Part shown: positions 39,977 to 50,185 of the stretch, piece after piece
Layout: each line of letters opens with the position of its first letter
Numbering within the stretch: the stretch's first letter is position 1
Assembly (NCBI GenBank): GCA_913009685.1
Contig: CAJVXP010000009.1
Location: 1-64,000 of the forward strand
Direction: 5' to 3'
Source: an uncultured Bacteroidota bacterium
GTDB lineage: Bacteria; Bacteroidota; Bacteroidia; Bacteroidales; F082
DNA: 64,000 bases
Notes under the pieces: generated by a model
The model's database searches: none
What the model saw: the letters and a program-made list of their open reading frames with translations, nothing else
Told to the model about the DNA's origin: nothing
Position numbers and translations under genes: made by a program

Positions 39977-40324
39977 ATGCACGAGTTATCCATAGTTATG
40001 AGTATCGTTGACACGGTGGAAAAAGAGCGCGGAAAGCAACAGGCTGATGCCGTGGAATCCATTGAACTGGATATAGGCATGATCTCCGGCGTGGAAATGG
40101 ATGCTTTTTATTTCGCCTGGGATGCCGGGGTGAGCAAAACAATTCTGGAAAACACAAAGCTAAAAATCAACCGGCCACCGGCAAAAGCAAAATGCACAGC
40201 GTGCGGACATTCTTTTGCCGCCACCAGCAGCTTCGATGCCTGTCCGGAATGTGGAAATCCTTTTTGCGACATCATTTCAGGCAAAGAGTTAAGAATAAAA
40301 AGAATGATAGTAATCAAAAATTAA
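39977..40324 (+). CDS. hypA: Hydrogenase nickel incorporation protein HypA
   Basis: MHELSIVMSIVDTVE; zinc site CTACGH...CPECG. Confidence 0.95.
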   Translation: MHELSIVMSIVDTVEKERGKQQADAVESIELDIGMISGVEMDAFYFAWDAGVSKTILENTKLKINRPPAKAKCTACGHSFAATSSFDACPECGNPFCDIISGKELRIKRMIVIKN

Positions 40325-40336
40325 AAAGACAGCATT

Positions 40337-41137
40337 ATGTGTATGACATGCGGTTGTGGTAATTCCACAGAGAACAACGTACTGATAGCCAGGCCGGGAA
40401 AAGTAAATCCGGAGGAGCTGTCGTTGATGCCCGAACAAAAACATGACCACGAGCATCCTCATCACCATCATCACGACCATCCGCATACAAAAACCGTGGT
40501 TGAGATGGAACAGGACATCCTGCAAAGCAACAATCTGACTGCCGAGCGAAACAGAGGCTTTTTCGAAGCAAAAAATATTCTTGCACTGAATCTTGTTAGT
40601 TCTCCCGGTTCCGGAAAAACCAGTTTTCTCGAAAAAACCCTTCACGACCTGAAAGATGAAATACCATTTTCAGTAATTGAAGGTGACCAACAGACTTTTA
40701 ACGATGCGCGACGAATTGAATCACAAGGCATTCCGGTAGTTCAAATTAACACAGGACAAGGTTGCCATCTCGACAGCGACATGGTTCACAGGGCGCTGAA
40801 AAAGCTGAACCCTCCGGAAAAGGCTGTCGTTATGATTGAAAATGTTGGTAACCTCGTGTGCCCTGCACTTTTTGACCTCGGCGAGAATAGCCGCATTGTT
40901 CTTATCAGTGTTACGGAAGGCGATGATAAACCCATAAAATACCCTGATATGTTTCAATCTGCGGATATATGTATCATCAACAAAATCGATTTATTACCCT
41001 ACGTAAACTTTGACATGGAAAAAGCCAAAGATTATGCAAAACGGGTCAACCATCATTTAAAATTCTTTGAAATATCCGCCACAACCGGCGAGGGCATGGA
41101 TGCCTGGTATGACTGGCTGAGAAAAGAGAGAACGTAA
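40337..41137 (+). CDS. hypB: Hydrogenase nickel incorporation protein HypB, His-rich
   Basis: MCMTCGCGN, HDHEHPHHHHHDHPHTKT, GTPase SSPGSGKTSFL, INKIDLLPY. Confidence 0.96.
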   Translation: MCMTCGCGNSTENNVLIARPGKVNPEELSLMPEQKHDHEHPHHHHHDHPHTKTVVEMEQDILQSNNLTAERNRGFFEAKNILALNLVSSPGSGKTSFLEKTLHDLKDEIPFSVIEGDQQTFNDARRIESQGIPVVQINTGQGCHLDSDMVHRALKKLNPPEKAVVMIENVGNLVCPALFDLGENSRIVLISVTEGDDKPIKYPDMFQSADICIINKIDLLPYVNFDMEKAKDYAKRVNHHLKFFEISATTGEGMDAWYDWLRKERT

Positions 41138-41165
41138 GAACGAGGGGGCGAAAGAACGCCTCGCT

Positions 41166-41188
41166 CATTCGGATTTGTAATCCGAATG
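41166..41188 (+). repeat. TTTGTAA-core hairpin, copy 5
   Basis: CATTCGGATT-TGT-AATCCGAATG, perfect 10-bp stem, 29 nt downstream of hypB stop. Confidence 0.85.
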
Positions 41189-41245
41189 TTTACGAATGTC
41201 CTGCAAGAGCACATTTTATTACTTTTACAAACCAAAAAAACGGCT

Positions 41246-43414
41246 ATGACACAGCGTTTTCTCTTGTTTGTAATCTCATTGATTTTTTCTGTTTCCCTCA
41301 CTGCACAGCAATGGGATGCCGATGCAGGTCTGGTGCATCCTTATGCAGCAAAAATTACCGTCAGTTCCGGTCAAAATTCACAAAATATCAACGACAACAA
41401 TCCGCATACTTTCTGGCAATCAGGAAATCCGCTACCGCACGGTTACATTGCACGAAAAGATTTGAACTACTTTCTGAATCCGCAGCATTTTTCTCTGCAA
41501 CCCGGACTTCCTGCACAAAATCCTGCATTCGATGGCAATACCAATACCCATCAGGAGATCCAAAACGGCAGGCTGTCCCTCCGTCTGCAGCCTGCCGCCT
41601 CCCTCCTGCTTTTGAGCTTAAAAGCAGAAACAAAGGATTCTTTGTTTCTCAGCCTGCAAACCCAAAGCCACCGGATCATCCGGTTTTCTTATCCGCCTTC
41701 AGACAATTTCCAGGCAAAAAATTTCATCATTAAAACAAAAGAAAAAATTATCAGTATCCGCCTGGAAAGTAACATATCATTCCAACTGTACGAACTGGCA
41801 GCCCTGCACAAACCGCCAACGGAATACGTGCTTTTTGATTATGGGCGAACGAGAGATATCGGCTGGATAAGCAGCCGCCAGCTCAACAGCCAATCCGTTA
41901 CGCGGATAGAAGTGCTTGCCGGCAACGACAAACACCGGTGGAAACCTGTAACCTCCTTAAATCCCAAAGCCATTCCTTTTTTATATGAACCCTTATCGCA
42001 CACGATACGGGCAAGATACCTGAAAGTTGTGTTTTCCCTACCGTTGCGTAATTATCAAAAAGCCGCTCTATGGGAGTTTGCGGTGTACGATAAAAACGGC
42101 CCCTGGGGTGCAAGACCTGCAGCGGAGCCTTCTCAAAATACTTTTGCCGAAGCATTTGGACTAAACACTTTCTGGGGCTGGGGCTACAGCGTTTATTCTG
42201 ACCTTCTGAAGCCAGGTACCGGACAGGAAAAATTCAAGGCTGTAAGCAAAAATTTAAGAAGTTACGAGCCCCTGAATTGGGATATGATTCGACCGCAACA
42301 GATTCCTGATTTTACGAAAATGGCAGCCGGCGGCGGAACACCGGCTAAAAAATGGCTTAACTGGGACCGGGAATACAAAACCTGGATACGGTCGGGATTT
42401 AGCATCGACATAAGCCTGGCTTTTACACAGGACAACTTCCCTGATTCGCTATGGAAAAATACTTATCACGAGGCTTATGCTTTCGGAAAAGCCTACGCTA
42501 CCCACTTTTGTGTTAAGAACAACATAGTGGATAAAATTGAAATTGGCAATGAGCCCTGGGGTTACAGTACGTTAACTTATCGTCAAATTCTCGCCGGGAT
42601 GAATGCGGGCATCAAATCCGTTTCAAAAGTCCCGGTAATTTCCTGTGCTGTTCAGGCTTTTGAGCCGGAAAACGACAACAACAATTACATTTCACGCTTT
42701 ATCACCGCTTCTGACAGAAATATTGATGGTCTGAACACCCACATTTATTCCTACGTTTTTCAGGAAAACGGAAAAAGAACGGCCGTAAATCCCGAAGACC
42801 CGCGTTCAGAAGTATGGTCTATAATCAATCTGATACGTTTCAGAAACAAAAACATGCCGGGAAAACCGATCTATGTTACAGAATTCGGTTTCGACAGCAA
42901 AGGCGGAGGCGAAAACTGCACGCACAGCGAGTGTGTTTCAGAGCAGAAGCAGGCGATTTACGGCGTACGGATGGCCATGATACTCTGGCGGCTGGGCACC
43001 CGGCAGTTTTACTGGTACTTTTTTGCCAATGTGGCCTACAGCTCTTTTTTACACAACCGCTCCGGACTTTGCGGTTCGTACAACACAGGGTTTCGTGAAA
43101 AACTCTCTTTTAAGGTGTTTGCTCTTCTGCAACAAAAAATCGGGAACTATCATTTTGCTAAAATCATAAGAGAGGACAACGATGTATATGCCTATTTATT
43201 AGAAGATTACACAACCGGAAGCAACATTATCATCGCCTGGAGGCCCACAGCATCTCACCATTTAGAGCAGCTGCCGGAAGAATTAGGTGTTCCTGAAAAA
43301 GTTTCAAAAATCAATTCCATTTTCAATAACAAAAATGTTTCATTCAGGGAAACAAACCGGGTTTTGAGGATAAATCTTTCCGGCGTACCCGTGTTGATTT
43401 ATTTGGAAAAGTAA
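41246..43414 (+). CDS. Secreted glycoside-hydrolase-like (TIM-barrel, clan GH-A-like) protein
   Basis: Signal MTQRFLLFVISLIFSVSLTAQ; discoidin-like N-terminal region; KIEIGNEPWGYS and PIYVTEFGFDS acid/base and nucleophile-like motifs. Confidence 0.65.
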   Translation: MTQRFLLFVISLIFSVSLTAQQWDADAGLVHPYAAKITVSSGQNSQNINDNNPHTFWQSGNPLPHGYIARKDLNYFLNPQHFSLQPGLPAQNPAFDGNTNTHQEIQNGRLSLRLQPAASLLLLSLKAETKDSLFLSLQTQSHRIIRFSYPPSDNFQAKNFIIKTKEKIISIRLESNISFQLYELAALHKPPTEYVLFDYGRTRDIGWISSRQLNSQSVTRIEVLAGNDKHRWKPVTSLNPKAIPFLYEPLSHTIRARYLKVVFSLPLRNYQKAALWEFAVYDKNGPWGARPAAEPSQNTFAEAFGLNTFWGWGYSVYSDLLKPGTGQEKFKAVSKNLRSYEPLNWDMIRPQQIPDFTKMAAGGGTPAKKWLNWDREYKTWIRSGFSIDISLAFTQDNFPDSLWKNTYHEAYAFGKAYATHFCVKNNIVDKIEIGNEPWGYSTLTYRQILAGMNAGIKSVSKVPVISCAVQAFEPENDNNNYISRFITASDRNIDGLNTHIYSYVFQENGKRTAVNPEDPRSEVWSIINLIRFRNKNMPGKPIYVTEFGFDSKGGGENCTHSECVSEQKQAIYGVRMAMILWRLGTRQFYWYFFANVAYSSFLHNRSGLCGSYNTGFREKLSFKVFALLQQKIGNYHFAKIIREDNDVYAYLLEDYTTGSNIIIAWRPTASHHLEQLPEELGVPEKVSKINSIFNNKNVSFRETNRVLRINLSGVPVLIYLEK

Positions 43415-43559
43415 ATGAAAATAGTAAATAAACGGCACAAGCAGACGCTCAAGTCATTTGGTTGATACATGCGATTTACCTATAACTTTTTGAGATTTTT
43501 TCTGTTATCAAATCCCCACATTTCATTATTTTTGTTGTTTCATTTAAACAGTCAAAATC

Positions 43560-45656
43560 ATGAAAAAATATGGCATCTTATTACTCATCGTCCTGTTTGG
43601 TTTTTCTGCCTGTAAACAGACAAACCGGATAAAACAGCAAAAAGCAAACCTCATTGAAAAACCCAACCTCAAGCTTTCCAGCGATATTATGACGCCGGAA
43701 GTTTTATGGTCTTTTGGCCGCCTGAGCGACATTCAGCTTTCGCCCGATGGCAAAACCCTTGTTTACGGGGTAACTTATTACAGCAAAAAGCAAAATAAAG
43801 GCAACCGCGAACTTTATAGTATAGGTGTGGACGGTAGAAACCTAAAACAGCTTACCCACACGGCCGGCAGCGAATACAATGCCCTTTGGCGGCCTGATGG
43901 CAAGAAAATCGGTTTTCTTTCCGCTCGTAATGGCTCCATGCAGCTATGGGAAATAAATCCCGATGGCTCCGACCCGATACAGATATCCCATTTCAAAGGC
44001 GGCATTACAGGTTTTAAATATGCTCCCGATGGAAAAAAAATTCTCTTTACCGCAGAGGTAAAAATTGACAAAACACCCCGCGACATTTATCCCGATCTGC
44101 CCAAAACCACAGGCAGAATTTACACCGACCTGATGTATCGCCACTGGGATACATGGGTTGACAGTTACAGTCATATCTTTGTTGCCAGTTACGATGGCTC
44201 TTCCCTGAAAAAGATCGTTGACATCATGAAAGGGGAACCTTACGAAAGTCCCATGAAACCCTTTGGTGGCATGGAACAAATAAACTGGACTCCCGATTCC
44301 AAAACTATTGCTTACACATGTCGCAAAAAGAAAGGACTTGCCTACACCCTTTCCACCAACTCAGATATCTACTTTTATCATCTGGCTGACAAAACCACTC
44401 AAAATATGACCAACGGCATGATGGGTTACGATGTGGCTCCGGTGTTTTCCCCCGATGGAAAATTTATGGCCTGGGAAAGTATGAAACACGACGGCTATGA
44501 GTCGGACAAAAACCGCCTTTTCATTATGAATCTGAAGACCGGTGAAAAAGCCGACTACACCAGAGATTTTGACCAAAACGCTCACGGTCTGGAATGGAGC
44601 AAAAATGGAAAATATGTTTACTTTATCAGTGACTGGCATGCTTCGGACGATATTTACCGGTTGGATGTTAAAAAAGGCAGGATCACCAAAGTTACCGAAG
44701 GCATCCACGATTACACCAATGTGATTCCGGCAGGTAAAACACTTTATGCCACACGCATGAGCATGTCGATGCCTGTTGAGGTTTATGCTGTAAATGCTAA
44801 AAACGGAGATGCCCGGCAGGTTACGTCCACCAACAAAGACCTCCTTGACCAACTTACCATGGGCAAGATTGAAAAACGCTGGGTAAAAACGACGGATGGC
44901 AAACAAGAGCTTACCTGGGTAATTTATCCGCCTCATTTTAATCCTGACAAAAAGTATTCCGCACTCCTTTACTGCCAGGGCGGCCCGCAGAGCACGGTCA
45001 GCCAGTTTTGGTCATACCGCTGGAATTTCCAGATGATGGCAGCCAACAATTACATTATTGTTGCTCCTAACCGCCGGGGGCTTCCCGGATTCGGCACCAA
45101 ATGGAATGAAGAAATCAGCGGTAACTACGGTGGTCAGGTTATGAAAGACTATTTCAGCGCCATCGATTCGCTGAAAAAAGAGCCTTACATCGACGAAAAC
45201 CGGCTTGGCGCTGTAGGCGCTTCTTTCGGCGGTTATTCCATTTACTGGATTGCCGGCCACAACCTGAACCACAGGTTTAAAGCGCTTATCGCTCACGATG
45301 GCATGTTCGATCTGAAGTCGATGTATCTCGAAACTGACGAAATGTGGTTCGTAAACTGGGATTTGGGTGGCCCCTTCTGGGACAAAAGCAACAAAGTGGC
45401 TCAGCATACTTACGCTACAGCTTCGCCAAGTAATTTTGTACAAAACTGGAATGCTCCCATTTTGGTGATTCACTCACAATTGGATTACCGTATTCCGGTA
45501 ACCCAGGGCATGCAGGCTTTTGATGCAGCCGTTCTGCTTCACGTTCCGGCCGAGTTTCTCTACTTCCCGGATGAAAGTCATTGGATACTAAAGCCGCAAA
45601 ACGGCATTTTATGGCAACGTACTTTCTTCAACTGGTTAGACAAATGGCTGAAATAA
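43560..45656 (+). CDS. S9 family prolyl oligopeptidase, lipoprotein
   Basis: FGFSACKQ lipobox; beta-propeller SPDGK repeats; GAVGASFGGYS Ser, DYRIPVTQ Asp, DESHWI His. Confidence 0.95.
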   Translation: MKKYGILLLIVLFGFSACKQTNRIKQQKANLIEKPNLKLSSDIMTPEVLWSFGRLSDIQLSPDGKTLVYGVTYYSKKQNKGNRELYSIGVDGRNLKQLTHTAGSEYNALWRPDGKKIGFLSARNGSMQLWEINPDGSDPIQISHFKGGITGFKYAPDGKKILFTAEVKIDKTPRDIYPDLPKTTGRIYTDLMYRHWDTWVDSYSHIFVASYDGSSLKKIVDIMKGEPYESPMKPFGGMEQINWTPDSKTIAYTCRKKKGLAYTLSTNSDIYFYHLADKTTQNMTNGMMGYDVAPVFSPDGKFMAWESMKHDGYESDKNRLFIMNLKTGEKADYTRDFDQNAHGLEWSKNGKYVYFISDWHASDDIYRLDVKKGRITKVTEGIHDYTNVIPAGKTLYATRMSMSMPVEVYAVNAKNGDARQVTSTNKDLLDQLTMGKIEKRWVKTTDGKQELTWVIYPPHFNPDKKYSALLYCQGGPQSTVSQFWSYRWNFQMMAANNYIIVAPNRRGLPGFGTKWNEEISGNYGGQVMKDYFSAIDSLKKEPYIDENRLGAVGASFGGYSIYWIAGHNLNHRFKALIAHDGMFDLKSMYLETDEMWFVNWDLGGPFWDKSNKVAQHTYATASPSNFVQNWNAPILVIHSQLDYRIPVTQGMQAFDAAVLLHVPAEFLYFPDESHWILKPQNGILWQRTFFNWLDKWLK

Positions 45657-45685
45657 AGTGAATTGATTTGACTGAATAATAATTA

Positions 45686-45726
45686 ACCCCTGAACATCAT
45701 TGGCAAATCTGATGATGTTCAGGGGT
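45686..45726 (+). terminator. Intergenic hairpin (terminator-like)
   Basis: ACCCCTGAACATCAT...ATGATGTTCAGGGGT, 15-bp perfect stem, 11-nt loop. Confidence 0.6.
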
Positions 45727-45740
45727 AATAAATTTAGATA

Positions 45741-46718
45741 ATGGAGATGAAGTTTCGTGTATTTGTTTTGGCGTTTTTATTTTTATCCATGGGACTAATG
45801 GCTGACGTCCCCGCAGATTCCATTCCCCGTGAAAAAGCCGATACCACCAACCCCTGGTCATATAAAGGGAAGTACGCATTTATGATTAATCAGATTGGCT
45901 TTAAAAACTGGGCAGCTGGCGGAGAAAGCTCCCTTTCGGGACGTGCCTCGGTGGACTATCATTTGAAATACAAAAAGAACAAATTCTCGTTTGACCACAC
46001 GGCTCACCTCGCTTACGGTATGGTTGGCTATTTTCATAAAAGAGTTCAAAAGACCGATGACAAAATTGACCTTTCGGTCACCGTTTCCAGCCAGGTTTCC
46101 AAAAAATGGTATTTCAGTAGTATTCTCTCTTTTAAAACACAATTTTCAAAAGGTTACAAAAATCCGGATTTCAGCCATGTGATTTCAGATTTTATGGCCC
46201 CGGGATATGTTACTATATCCACTGGTTTCCGGTTTAATCCCAAAAAGAACTTTGAGCTGTTTATGAGTCCCCTTGCGGGAAAAATAACCTTTGTCCTCGA
46301 CCAAAGCCTCGCTGACAAGGGAGCTTACGGCGTAAAAAAAGCTGTTTATGACTCGCTGGGAAACAGACTGGTGCCCGGCAAAGACCTCTCGGGGCAACTC
46401 GGAATCAATATCCTTAGCAGTTTTCAAACCAAAATTATGGAAAATATCCTTTTCAAAACCCGTGTAAGCCTTTATAATAACTATCTCGAAGAAGAGCCTT
46501 CCAAACGCTGGCAAATAGACATGGACTGGCATAACGAACTGACTTTTAAAGTGAATAAATATTTTTCAACGGTTTTGCTCTTACAATTAAAATATGACCC
46601 CAATGCCATGTTTCCCATTTACGAAAATGTTGATGGTACGAGCACGATAGTTTCTGAAAAAAGCAAGCTGCAATGGAAAGAATCGCTGGGTTTAAGTTTC
46701 TTATACCGCATTGAATAA
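45741..46718 (+). CDS. DUF3078 domain-containing outer membrane-like protein
   Basis: QIGFKNWAAGGESSLSGRASVDYHLKYKKNKFSFDHTAHLAYG. Confidence 0.75.
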   Translation: MEMKFRVFVLAFLFLSMGLMADVPADSIPREKADTTNPWSYKGKYAFMINQIGFKNWAAGGESSLSGRASVDYHLKYKKNKFSFDHTAHLAYGMVGYFHKRVQKTDDKIDLSVTVSSQVSKKWYFSSILSFKTQFSKGYKNPDFSHVISDFMAPGYVTISTGFRFNPKKNFELFMSPLAGKITFVLDQSLADKGAYGVKKAVYDSLGNRLVPGKDLSGQLGINILSSFQTKIMENILFKTRVSLYNNYLEEEPSKRWQIDMDWHNELTFKVNKYFSTVLLLQLKYDPNAMFPIYENVDGTSTIVSEKSKLQWKESLGLSFLYRIE

Positions 46719-46792
46719 CCGGCATAACTTAACCTGTCTATCTCAATTATTTATTTACTTTTGAAGATTATATTAACTGAAAAAAAGAAAAT

Positions 46793-48121
46793 ATGAAGAT
46801 AATAATGGTTGGTACCGGTTACGTCGGATTAGTAACCGGTTCTTGTTTTGCCGAAGTAGGCATTGACGTTACCTGCATTGACATAGATCAACAAAAAATT
46901 GAAAACCTGAAAAAGGGAATCTTACCCATTTACGAACCGGGACTGGAAGAGCTGGTTAAAAGAAACACAGAGAAAGAACGGCTTAAATTCAGCACGGAAC
47001 TTTCGAAAAATCTGGATGATGCTGATGTTATTTTCGGCGCTGTGGGAACACCGCCGGATGAAGATGGAAGCGCCGATCTAAAATATGTTTTGGGAGTAGC
47101 CAGGGAAGTGGGACAACACATGACCAAATACCTTTTGATGGTTACCAAAAGTACGGTTCCTGTGGGAACAGCCGAAAAAGTCAGAGCTGCCATTCAGGGA
47201 GAACTGGACAAAAGAGGAGTAAACATCCCCTTTGATGTGGCTTCCAATCCGGAGTTCCTGAAAGAGGGCGCAGCAGTGGAGGATTTCCTGAAACCCGACC
47301 GGATTGTGGTAGGGTTGGATTCGGACAAAGCAAAAAAAATTATGGAACGGCTTTACAAACCTTTCACCATGAACGGACATCCTGTTATTTTCATGGACAT
47401 TATTTCTGCCGAAATGACAAAATATGCCGCTAACTCCATGCTGGCTACAAAGATTAGCTTTATGAACGACATTGCCAACCTGTGTGAGATTGTCGGTGCC
47501 GATGTAAATTTTGTACGGAAAGGTATTGGCTCCGACCGGCGTATTGGTCCTTATTTTATTTATCCCGGCACGGGTTACGGCGGTTCCTGCTTCCCTAAAG
47601 ATGTGAAAGCGCTGATTATGACTGCTGAGAAAAACGGTTATAATATGGAAGTGCTTAAAGCTGTGGAAAATGTCAACGAACGGCAGAAATCTGTTCTTTT
47701 CGGAAAAGCGATGCATTATTTCGATGGTGACCTGAAAGGGAAAACTTTCGCTTTGTGGGGATTGGCATTTAAGCCGCAAACCGATGATATGCGTGAAGCT
47801 CCTTCACTTGTCATCATTAAAAAGCTGCTGGATGCCGGCGCCAAAGTGAAGGCTTATGATCCTGTTGCCCTGGAAGAAGCCCGGCGAATCCTGGGAGACT
47901 CTGTCCAGCTGATTGATGACCAGTATGAAGTACTCATCGATGCCGAAGGTCTTTTTGTAATTACCGAATGGCCTGAATTCAAATACCCCAATTTAAAGAT
48001 AATAGACAGGCTGTTAAAAGGGAAAGTCATTTTTGACGGACGTAACATTTACAGCCCTGATGATCTGGCGGAAGCCGGCTTTGACTACTTCGGCATCGGA
48101 CGAAACAATACAAATAAATAA
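46793..48121 (+). CDS. UDP-glucose/GDP-mannose 6-dehydrogenase family
   Basis: MKIIMVGTGYVGLVTGSCFAEVG, PGTGYGGSCFPKDVKAL. Confidence 0.95.
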   Translation: MKIIMVGTGYVGLVTGSCFAEVGIDVTCIDIDQQKIENLKKGILPIYEPGLEELVKRNTEKERLKFSTELSKNLDDADVIFGAVGTPPDEDGSADLKYVLGVAREVGQHMTKYLLMVTKSTVPVGTAEKVRAAIQGELDKRGVNIPFDVASNPEFLKEGAAVEDFLKPDRIVVGLDSDKAKKIMERLYKPFTMNGHPVIFMDIISAEMTKYAANSMLATKISFMNDIANLCEIVGADVNFVRKGIGSDRRIGPYFIYPGTGYGGSCFPKDVKALIMTAEKNGYNMEVLKAVENVNERQKSVLFGKAMHYFDGDLKGKTFALWGLAFKPQTDDMREAPSLVIIKKLLDAGAKVKAYDPVALEEARRILGDSVQLIDDQYEVLIDAEGLFVITEWPEFKYPNLKIIDRLLKGKVIFDGRNIYSPDDLAEAGFDYFGIGRNNTNK

Positions 48122-48135
48122 ATTTTGAACTTCTG

Positions 48136-48168
48136 ACTCCCGGACAACTTATGTTTGGGAGTTTTTTA
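48136..48168 (+). terminator. Rho-independent-like terminator
   Basis: ACTCCC...GGGAGT followed by TTTTTT. Confidence 0.5.
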
Positions 48169-48181
48169 AATACTTTTGGTT

Positions 48182-49132
48182 ATGAAACGAATTCTTGTTA
48201 CGGGAGGAGCTGGTTTTATCGGGTCTCACCTTTGCAAACGCCTTCTACACGAAGGAAACGAAGTTATCTCTCTCGATAATTATTTTACAGGACAAAAAAG
48301 AAACATTGTCTCCCTCATGGATGATCCCTATTTTGAGGTGGTTCGCCACGATGTTACCAGCCCTTATTTTGTGGAGGTTGATCAGATTTTCAATCTGGCT
48401 TGTCCTGCTTCTCCCATTCATTATCAATATAATCCCATAAAAACGGTAAAGACCTCGGTTATGGGAGCCATAAACATGTTGGGACTGGCAAAAAGAGTTC
48501 GTGCCAAAGTTCTTCAGGCTTCTACCAGTGAAGTTTACGGCGACCCGCAGGTTCACCCGCAAACGGAAGATTACTGGGGTCATGTGAATCCTGTCGGACT
48601 GCGATCATGCTACGATGAGGGCAAAAGGGTTTCCGAAACTTTGTTCATGAACTACCATCATCAGAACAATGTAAAAATTAAGATTATCCGTATTTTTAAT
48701 ACCTATGGACCCAACATGCATCCCCACGACGGACGGGTCGTCTCCAACTTTATCATGCAGGCACTTCGTGGCAAGGATATCACAATTTATGGAGATGGCC
48801 GGCAGACCCGTAGCTTCCAGTATGTGGACGATTTGGTAGAAGGTATGATAAAAATGATGGCTACCGGTGATGAATTTATCGGTCCGGTAAACATTGGCAA
48901 TCCGATAGAATTTACCATCCTGGAACTGGCCGAAAAGATTATCGGCATGATTGGAAGCAAATCAAAGCTTATTTATCATCCGCTTCCCTCCGATGATCCC
49001 ATGCAACGCAATCCGGATATCAGTCTTGCTAAAGAAAAACTTAACTGGGAACCAAAAATTCCCCTGGAAAAAGGGCTGAAGAAAACCATTCAATATTTCG
49101 AGAACCTTATTCGGGAAGATAAGAACATTTGA
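48182..49132 (+). CDS. UDP-glucuronate decarboxylase (UXS)-like SDR
   Basis: [53 protein letters not shown]. Confidence 0.9.
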   Translation: MKRILVTGGAGFIGSHLCKRLLHEGNEVISLDNYFTGQKRNIVSLMDDPYFEVVRHDVTSPYFVEVDQIFNLACPASPIHYQYNPIKTVKTSVMGAINMLGLAKRVRAKVLQASTSEVYGDPQVHPQTEDYWGHVNPVGLRSCYDEGKRVSETLFMNYHHQNNVKIKIIRIFNTYGPNMHPHDGRVVSNFIMQALRGKDITIYGDGRQTRSFQYVDDLVEGMIKMMATGDEFIGPVNIGNPIEFTILELAEKIIGMIGSKSKLIYHPLPSDDPMQRNPDISLAKEKLNWEPKIPLEKGLKKTIQYFENLIREDKNI

Positions 49133-49134
49133 CC

Positions 49135-50001
49135 ATGAAGGAAATTCTTGTTACGGGCAGCAACGGGCAGCTGGGATCTGAAATCAGGCAGTTGGAAAAG
49201 CAGTATCCCGGTTTTGCTTTTACCTATACCGATGTGGACGAACTGGACCTCACCGATGAAAAAGCGATTAATGATTTTCTGGAAAATTCGACTTTCGACT
49301 ATTGTATTAACTGTGCAGCATACACTGCTGTGGACAAAGCGGAGGACGACCGTGAGCTGGCCATGTTCATCAATGCAACGGCAGTGGAGTTTCTTGCCAA
49401 AGCATGTGCCGGCCACAACGTTTATCTGGTTCATATTTCCACCGATTATGTGTTTGACGGCACAAATTACCGGCCATACGCCGAAACCGACCCGCCTTCG
49501 CCCAACTCTTTTTACGGACTGAGCAAACGCAAAGGAGAAGAGGCGATGGAGCAGTTTGCCTGTAACGGATTGATTATCCGGACAGCTTGGCTTTATTCTT
49601 CTTTTGGCAACAATTTTGTAAAAACCATGCTCCGGCTCGGAAAAGAACGGGAATCGCTGGGCGTGGTAGCCGATCAAATCGGTACACCCACTTATGCCGG
49701 TGACCTGGCACGCGCCATTTTAAATATTCTTTCCGGCGAAAAGTTTCAAGACGACGTAGATATCTATCATTACAGCAACGAAGGCGTTATCAGCTGGTAC
49801 GATTTTGCGCAGGCTATTATGCGTGAGTCGGGAACCCCGTGCCGGATAAATGCCATTGAATCAAAAGATTTCCCGGCTAAAGCCAACCGACCGTTTTACA
49901 GTGTGTTGAACAAAACCAAAATCAAAAGAGATTTCGGACTGGAAGTTCCATACTGGCTCGACAGCCTGAAAATTGTATTGAAACAACTAAACAAGAAGTA
50001 A
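49135..50001 (+). CDS. rfbD: dTDP-4-dehydrorhamnose reductase
   Basis: ILVTGSNGQLGSEI, YVFDGTNYRPYAETDPPSPNSFYGLSKRKGE. Confidence 0.92.
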   Translation: MKEILVTGSNGQLGSEIRQLEKQYPGFAFTYTDVDELDLTDEKAINDFLENSTFDYCINCAAYTAVDKAEDDRELAMFINATAVEFLAKACAGHNVYLVHISTDYVFDGTNYRPYAETDPPSPNSFYGLSKRKGEEAMEQFACNGLIIRTAWLYSSFGNNFVKTMLRLGKERESLGVVADQIGTPTYAGDLARAILNILSGEKFQDDVDIYHYSNEGVISWYDFAQAIMRESGTPCRINAIESKDFPAKANRPFYSVLNKTKIKRDFGLEVPYWLDSLKIVLKQLNKK

Positions 50002-50185
50002 TATAAAGAAATCCATGTTATACAAAATTAAACACAACAGATTCTCACGGTATTCTTCCCCGCAAGGCTAACCAGTGGATGCCTAAGAATTAAACGAATG
50101 TCTGGTTTGGAATTATTTGCATAAAGAAAAAAATGCATATCAAGTTTAACAAATTGATAAACAGAATAATAAAAGCTATAAATCT

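Noticed and set aside
47078-47779. 233-aa minus-strand ORF inside the UDP-sugar dehydrogenase gene
   Set aside because: Antisense shadow of a conserved gene.
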